Assembly: GCA_900544455.1 (NCBI GenBank)
Contig: UQVJ01000030.1
Location: 1 to 16,860 of the forward strand
DNA from: an uncultured Eggerthella sp.
Lineage (GTDB): Bacteria; Actinomycetota; Coriobacteriia; Coriobacteriales; Eggerthellaceae
Reading direction: 5' to 3'
DNA: 16,860 nucleotides
Every line of letters begins with the position of its first letter. The first letter of the stretch is position 1. Positions 14,072-16,860 of the stretch are shown here, piece after piece. The notes under the pieces are model-generated. The model did no database searches. It was not told the DNA's origin and was given only the letters and a program-made list of their open reading frames with translations. The position numbers were made by a program, and so were the translations under genes.

Positions 14072-15504
14072 CAGGCGCACCAGCCAGGAAGCTCTTCGGT
14101 AGCGGCAGGCAGGTTCAGACGCGTTGCGAAGGGCTCGGTTTTGCTGGACGCGCTGGATGTGCCAAATGTACCTGTCCTTGTTGGAACACTCGGAACGTCG
14201 AAATCGAAGATGCTCGTTTGGCCGGGCGCCACCTTGGCGCTGCGCCTTCCATGGGCTCCGCCGTTTATGGGTGCGGCAAGCTTTGCTCGTAGTGTTTCCG
14301 GTTCGAATTCGCCTATGCTGCCTTGATATTTCCCCGCGCAGGTTACGAAGTGGCGGGCGCGCTTGAAGGCAATGCCCAGCTTGCGCAATTCTGTTTCGCG
14401 TAGGCAGGTGGCCCGTCGGGCGCGGATGATGTTGCGGGCGCCACGCGGCCCAATGCCCGGTACGCGCAACAGCGTTTCCAAGTTTGCCGTGTTCACTTCC
14501 ACGGGGAAGCACTCCAGGTGGTTCAAGGCCCAGTTCGCCTTTGGGTCTAGCTGTGGGTCAAGGAAGGGGTGCGCTTCGTCTATCAGCTCGGCGGCATCGA
14601 ACTTGTAGAAGCGCATCAGCCAGTCGGCCTGGTACAGGCGATGCTCGCGGTTCAGCTGCACTCCCGATCCTGGTAAGCGTTTGTCGGTGCTTACCGGTAA
14701 ATACGCGCTGAAGAACACGCGCTTCAGTGAAAGCGTGCGGTACAGGGCGCTGGCCAGGTTCAATATCTGGAAATCCGATTCGGGCGTGGCGCCTATTATC
14801 ATCTGCGTCGATTGCCCGGCAGGCGCGAAAGCGCGGGTTTTGCGCACGATGGGCGCTTGCGCGTAGTAGGTGGTGTTCTTGCGCATAAGGGCACGGGTGT
14901 CGCGGTCTTCGGCGATGGATCTTTTTATTTGCCGCATGGGCGTAACGATGTTCTGCTTCGACTTGTCGGGTGCCAAAAGCGCCAAGCTTTTGCGGGATGG
15001 GAGTTCCATGTTCACGCTTAGGCGGTCGGCTAAATGCCCCAGTTCCTCAATAAGCTCGGGCGAGGTGCCAGGTACAGCTTTGGCGTGGATGTATCCGCGG
15101 AACTTGTATTCGTTTCGCAGGATGGAAAGTGCTTCTATCATCAGTTCCGTGGTGTAATCGGGGCTTTTGATAACGCCTGAACTGAGGAAAAGCCCTTCGA
15201 TGTAGTTGCGGCGGTAAAAGCCCACAGTTAAGTCGGCCAATTCGCGTGGCTTGAATAGCGCACGGCGCACCTCGTTTTCGACGCGGTTCACGCAGTAGGC
15301 GCAGTTGTAGATGCATACGTTGGTCATAAGCACTTTTAGCAACGTGATGCAACGCCCATCGGGTGTGAAGCTATGGCAGATGCCCGCATCGATGGTGTTG
15401 CCCAATTCGCCTGCCTTGGCATGACGATTTATGCCCGATGAAGTGCAGGCAACATCGTACTTGGCCGCATCGGCCAGCACTTCCAATTTCGTTGCAATAT
15501 CCAT
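14071..15504 (-). CDS. Putative DNA modification/repair radical SAM protein (TIGR03916 type) with HhH motif
   Basis: This 477-aa radical SAM protein has its [4Fe-4S] motif at Cys64-x3-Cys68-x2-Cys71 (CIYNCAYC), extra conserved cysteines at 20, 43 and 52, and a helix-hairpin-helix motif (LLRVPGIGPRGARNII, 345-360) of the kind that grips the DNA backbone. Cysteines 367 and 389 follow. The chain ends in a low-complexity tail (about 415-477) containing QTSIF (429-433), a fit to the sliding-clamp-binding consensus. Radical SAM enzymes cleave S-adenosylmethionine to a 5'-deoxyadenosyl radical; the substrate of this family is unknown. ATG 15504 gives the family's normal opening (MDIATKLEVLADAAKYDVAC), although its ribosome site is weak. 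It is the first gene of a two-gene operon with the DUF4130 gene and has a strong promoter with SOS-box-like elements. Confidence 0.93.
   Translation of the reverse strand: MDIATKLEVLADAAKYDVACTSSGINRHAKAGELGNTIDAGICHSFTPDGRCITLLKVLMTNVCIYNCAYCVNRVENEVRRALFKPRELADLTVGFYRRNYIEGLFLSSGVIKSPDYTTELMIEALSILRNEYKFRGYIHAKAVPGTSPELIEELGHLADRLSVNMELPSRKSLALLAPDKSKQNIVTPMRQIKRSIAEDRDTRALMRKNTTYYAQAPIVRKTRAFAPAGQSTQMIIGATPESDFQILNLASALYRTLSLKRVFFSAYLPVSTDKRLPGSGVQLNREHRLYQADWLMRFYKFDAAELIDEAHPFLDPQLDPKANWALNHLECFPVEVNTANLETLLRVPGIGPRGARNIIRARRATCLRETELRKLGIAFKRARHFVTCAGKYQGSIGEFEPETLRAKLAAPINGGAHGRRSAKVAPGQTSIFDFDVPSVPTRTGTFGTSSASSKTEPFATRLNLPAATEELPGWCA
14168..14177 (-). repeat. GGACAGGTAC copy inside the radical SAM gene tail
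   Basis: The complement of 14168-14177 is GGACAGGTAC, ten of the eleven bases of the hairpin arm at 12052-12062. It encodes part of the low-complexity C-terminal tail (TRTGTF region), which suggests that the tail may have grown by insertion of a repeat unit. Confidence 0.4.
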
Positions 15505-15505
15505 A

Positions 15506-15563
15506 CGTACATCCGTTCGCCGTTTTCCGCCAAAAGATTACGCGAACATTTGTACGTTGTCAA
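15506..15563 (-). promoter_or_regulatory. Promoter with twin SOS-box-like operators before the radical SAM operon
   Basis: On the minus strand, TTGACA (complement of 15558-15563), a 17-base spacer and TAATCT (complement of 15535-15540) form a strong promoter. Two inverted copies of ACGTAC-N4-GTTCGC flank the start: 15505-15520, ending one base from the ATG, and 15542-15557, filling the spacer. The cores, CGAAC-N4-GTACG, match the Gram-positive LexA box CGAAC-N4-GTTCG except for one base in the second half-site, the same base in both copies. Binding to the spacer copy would block RNA polymerase. LexA control is inferred; another repressor could use these sites. Confidence 0.65.
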
Positions 15564-15580
15564 ACGAGCAAGCTAACGTT

Positions 15581-15790
15581 ATGGCTGGTTTTTCTATCTC
15601 GAAAAAGAAGAAAGAACGTCCGATGGCCTGGCATGTAAAGCCGCGCAGCATGTTTACGCGCTTTTTGATTAGCGAAAAGGTAAATAGTAATCAAGCTCGC
15701 TTTTCAGGGATTCCGGCCGGGCGATTGGATATGTTGTTGGATGCCAGCTTGCCGATGGGGCCCAAAGAGCTATGTCGTTCTAGGCAATAG
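15581..15790 (+). CDS. Possible small basic protein (69 aa), doubtful
   Basis: A plus-strand frame from ATG 15581 to TAG 15788-15790, divergent from the radical SAM gene, would give a basic protein starting MAGFSISKKKKERPMAWHVK. The first half uses common codons of the window; the second half (ending ELCRSRQ, with AGG and CTA codons) looks less coding. There is no Shine-Dalgarno, no convincing promoter and no family resemblance. The 368-bp gap 15505-15872 otherwise holds only the two promoters. It may be a gene remnant or chance. Confidence 0.25.
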   Translation: MAGFSISKKKKERPMAWHVKPRSMFTRFLISEKVNSNQARFSGIPAGRLDMLLDASLPMGPKELCRSRQ

Positions 15791-15836
15791 CGATGCGAGC
15801 TTTTTTCGGAGTGATCGTTCGAAGATGGGGGCTCGT

Positions 15837-15865
15837 TTGTTAACTTCTACTACACTAGGTACACT
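15837..15865 (+). promoter_or_regulatory. Promoter predicting a leaderless lipoprotein mRNA
   Basis: TTGTTA (15837-15842), a 17-base spacer and TACACT (15860-15865) end 7 bases before the ATG at 15873, so transcription should begin at or next to the start codon. A second TACACT lies at 15851-15856. No Shine-Dalgarno precedes the ATG, consistent with leaderless translation, which is common in actinobacteria. Confidence 0.7.
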
Positions 15866-15872
15866 GACACAT

Positions 15873-16361
15873 ATGGCGTTGCGTTTAGCAGATAGGACAC
15901 TCAGTTTGCGGATTTGCTTGCCTGCTTTAACGTTGGCTGTTTTGCTGTCGTTCGCCTTTCTGACGGCTTGCAATTGGAAGGAAGCCGATGTTAGTTCCAG
16001 TGAGTGCGAGGAAGAAATGAGCGAAATGAAAGTAAACGATACCCCTCAAGACCGTCTTCCCGTACTGAATTCAAAGGCTTTGTCCGAGCTGAAGGGAACC
16101 CCAGAAGGAATGAGCGGAGGCTTGATGTCTCATCAATGGGAGGTGAGTGGCCAGGTGGTTGCGTGTGACGAGGAAAGCGGCGCCGTTGCCGTATCCGTCG
16201 ACAGCGACAACGATTACGCCCAGTATTTGAACAGCCCGATTCTGGTTTCCGCTGGGAACGAGGCAGGATTTGCCGTGGGGGATGGGGTCGTTATAACGTT
16301 CCTGCCTCCCGGCAGCGAAGAAACCGTTTTGCATCCAAGCAACCTGGTGAAAAGCCAATAA
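15873..16361 (+). CDS. Predicted lipoprotein with small C-terminal beta-type domain, function unknown
   Basis: This 162-aa protein has a lipoprotein signal peptide: a basic start (MALRLADRTLSLR), a hydrophobic core (about residues 14-29) and the lipobox LTAC with Cys33 as the acylated residue. It should therefore sit on the outer face of the cytoplasmic membrane. An acidic Ser/Glu-rich linker (about 37-75) leads to a small domain (about 90-155) of alternating hydrophobic residues (WEVSGQVVACDEESGAVAVS and GDGVVITFLPPG), which suggests a beta-barrel or OB-like fold. I do not recognise the family. ATG 15873 is chosen because it begins the signal peptide and coincides with the predicted transcription start; the longer open frame upstream would put the promoter inside the gene. 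A terminator lies just after the stop. Confidence 0.85.
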   Translation: MALRLADRTLSLRICLPALTLAVLLSFAFLTACNWKEADVSSSECEEEMSEMKVNDTPQDRLPVLNSKALSELKGTPEGMSGGLMSHQWEVSGQVVACDEESGAVAVSVDSDNDYAQYLNSPILVSAGNEAGFAVGDGVVITFLPPGSEETVLHPSNLVKSQ

Positions 16362-16364
16362 AAG

Positions 16365-16403
16365 AAAAAGGGGAATCGCAGGTAAACTGCGGTTCCCCTT
16401 TTT
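16365..16403. terminator. Bidirectional terminator between lipoprotein and P-type ATPase genes
   Basis: A 17-bp stem (16365-16381 with 16387-16403), perfect except for one T-G wobble, has a 5-base loop GTAAA and begins with AAAAA and ends with TTTTT. It therefore serves both convergent genes: 3 bases after the lipoprotein stop and 24 bases after the ATPase stop. Confidence 0.95.
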
Positions 16404-16427
16404 AGACGCCCATCCTGCGAACGGCCG

Positions 16428-16846
16428 CTATTCCTTTTCCGCGGATTCAGGTAGGAAGGCGCGGGCGTTGTAGGCAGAAATGCCCACGGTTGCGGAGTTG
16501 TGCAGCAGTGAAGATGCTTGCGGCGTGATGATGCCGCCGATGCCCAACGCCAACAGCAGCGTGTTGAACCCGATGGTGAAGCGATAGCCCTGGGCCATAC
16601 GCTTTTCCAGGATGCAAGAAAGTTTGCGCAGCTCAACCAGCGAATACAAATTATCGGAAACCAACGATATGTCGGCCGCTTCACGCGCAACGGCACTGCC
16701 GGAGCTCATGGCGATGCTCACATACGCAGCTGCCAGGGCGGGCGAATCGTTCACGCCGTCGCCTACCATAACCACGCGGTGACCTTCGGCTTGCAGCTGC
16801 TCCACGATCTCGTGCTTGTGTTCGGGCAAAAGATCGGCCTTGAATT
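16428..16846 (-). CDS. Heavy-metal P1B-type ATPase, C-terminal fragment cut by contig end
   Basis: About 139 C-terminal residues are present, starting FKADLLPEHKHEIV. The hinge motif GDGVNDSPAL, which coordinates the catalytic magnesium, is followed by AMSSGSAVAREAADISLV and two final membrane segments with LLHNSATVGISAYNAR. This is the P-domain end and last two helices of a P1B (CPx-type) metal-transporting ATPase. The HN-x2-TV pattern in the last helix is nearer to CtpC-like members than to typical copper pumps, but the metal cannot be assigned, because the CPx and N-terminal metal sites lie outside the window. The true reading frame enters from adapter-flanked sequence at 16846; the frame's TTG at 16829 is not a real start. 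Confidence 0.92.
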
Positions 16847-16860
16847 AGATCGGAAGAGCG
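16847..16860 (+). other. Illumina adapter remnant at contig end
   Basis: AGATCGGAAGAGCG equals the start of the standard Illumina adapter as read through a short insert. It introduces a false stop codon into the ATPase frame at the contig edge and is not genomic. Confidence 0.95.

Noticed and set aside
14072..14512. 147-codon N-terminal extension of the DUF4130 frame
   Set aside because: It lies inside the radical SAM gene in another frame and reads as Arg/His-rich shadow; family similarity begins only after the TGATG start at 14071.
16829..16829. TTG start for the P-type ATPase fragment
   Set aside because: The frame continues upstream to the contig edge with conserved family residues (FKADL), so the gene is truncated there and does not start at this codon.

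Overview
The window is one 16.86-kb contig whose ends are library artefact: the first 19 bases and the last 14 bases match Illumina adapter sequence, so real sequence runs from about 20 to 16846 and both outermost genes are cut. Gene content points to an anaerobic, host-associated actinobacterium of the class Coriobacteriia (Eggerthellales-like). The pointers are a very large fused 2-hydroxyacyl-CoA dehydratase activase, a phasin/ABC1-kinase pair, moderately high G+C judged by eye, and GTG starts. This placement is inference from gene families; I cannot name a genus.

Layout. (a) 20-5314, minus strand: the fused activase gene (1521 aa), then 45 bp later a TetR-family regulator, then what looks like the first seven codons of a third gene running off the contig. 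Operator-like repeats lie in the activase leader. (b) 5315-5734: a 420-bp intergenic region with regulatory sites at both ends. (c) 5735-8881, plus strand: a small phasin-like protein with a strong terminator, an ABC1/UbiB-family kinase with a C-terminal membrane anchor, and a membrane protein with a Gln/Pro-rich tail. (d) 8959-11657, minus strand: a short MetE-like methyltransferase and an O-acetylhomoserine sulfhydrylase, separated by a terminator and separately promoted. Together they could make homocysteine from O-acetylhomoserine and sulfide and methylate it to methionine. (e) 11833-13028, plus strand: an apparent 52-aa single-pass membrane protein, two consecutive terminator-like hairpins, and a LysR-family regulator. 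The intergenic DNA around the LysR gene carries repeats. (f) 13238-15504, minus strand: a radical SAM/helix-hairpin-helix protein translationally coupled (TGATG) to a DUF4130 protein. This is the conserved but functionally unsolved pair thought to act in DNA repair or modification. (g) 15873-16361: a lipoprotein predicted to be read from a leaderless mRNA. (h) 16428-16846, minus strand: the C-terminus of a heavy-metal P-type ATPase, facing the lipoprotein across a bidirectional terminator.

The most interesting segment is the radical SAM/DUF4130 operon. Its promoter has a consensus -35 and two inverted copies of a 16-bp element resembling a Gram-positive SOS (LexA) box, one inside the spacer and one just before the start codon. 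The radical SAM protein also carries QTSIF near its C-terminus, which fits the bacterial sliding-clamp-binding consensus. An SOS-like switch, a clamp-binding motif and a radical SAM enzyme with a DNA-binding HhH motif together suggest a damage-induced, replication-linked DNA-processing system. No RNA genes, CRISPR arrays, transposase genes or replication origins were recognised.
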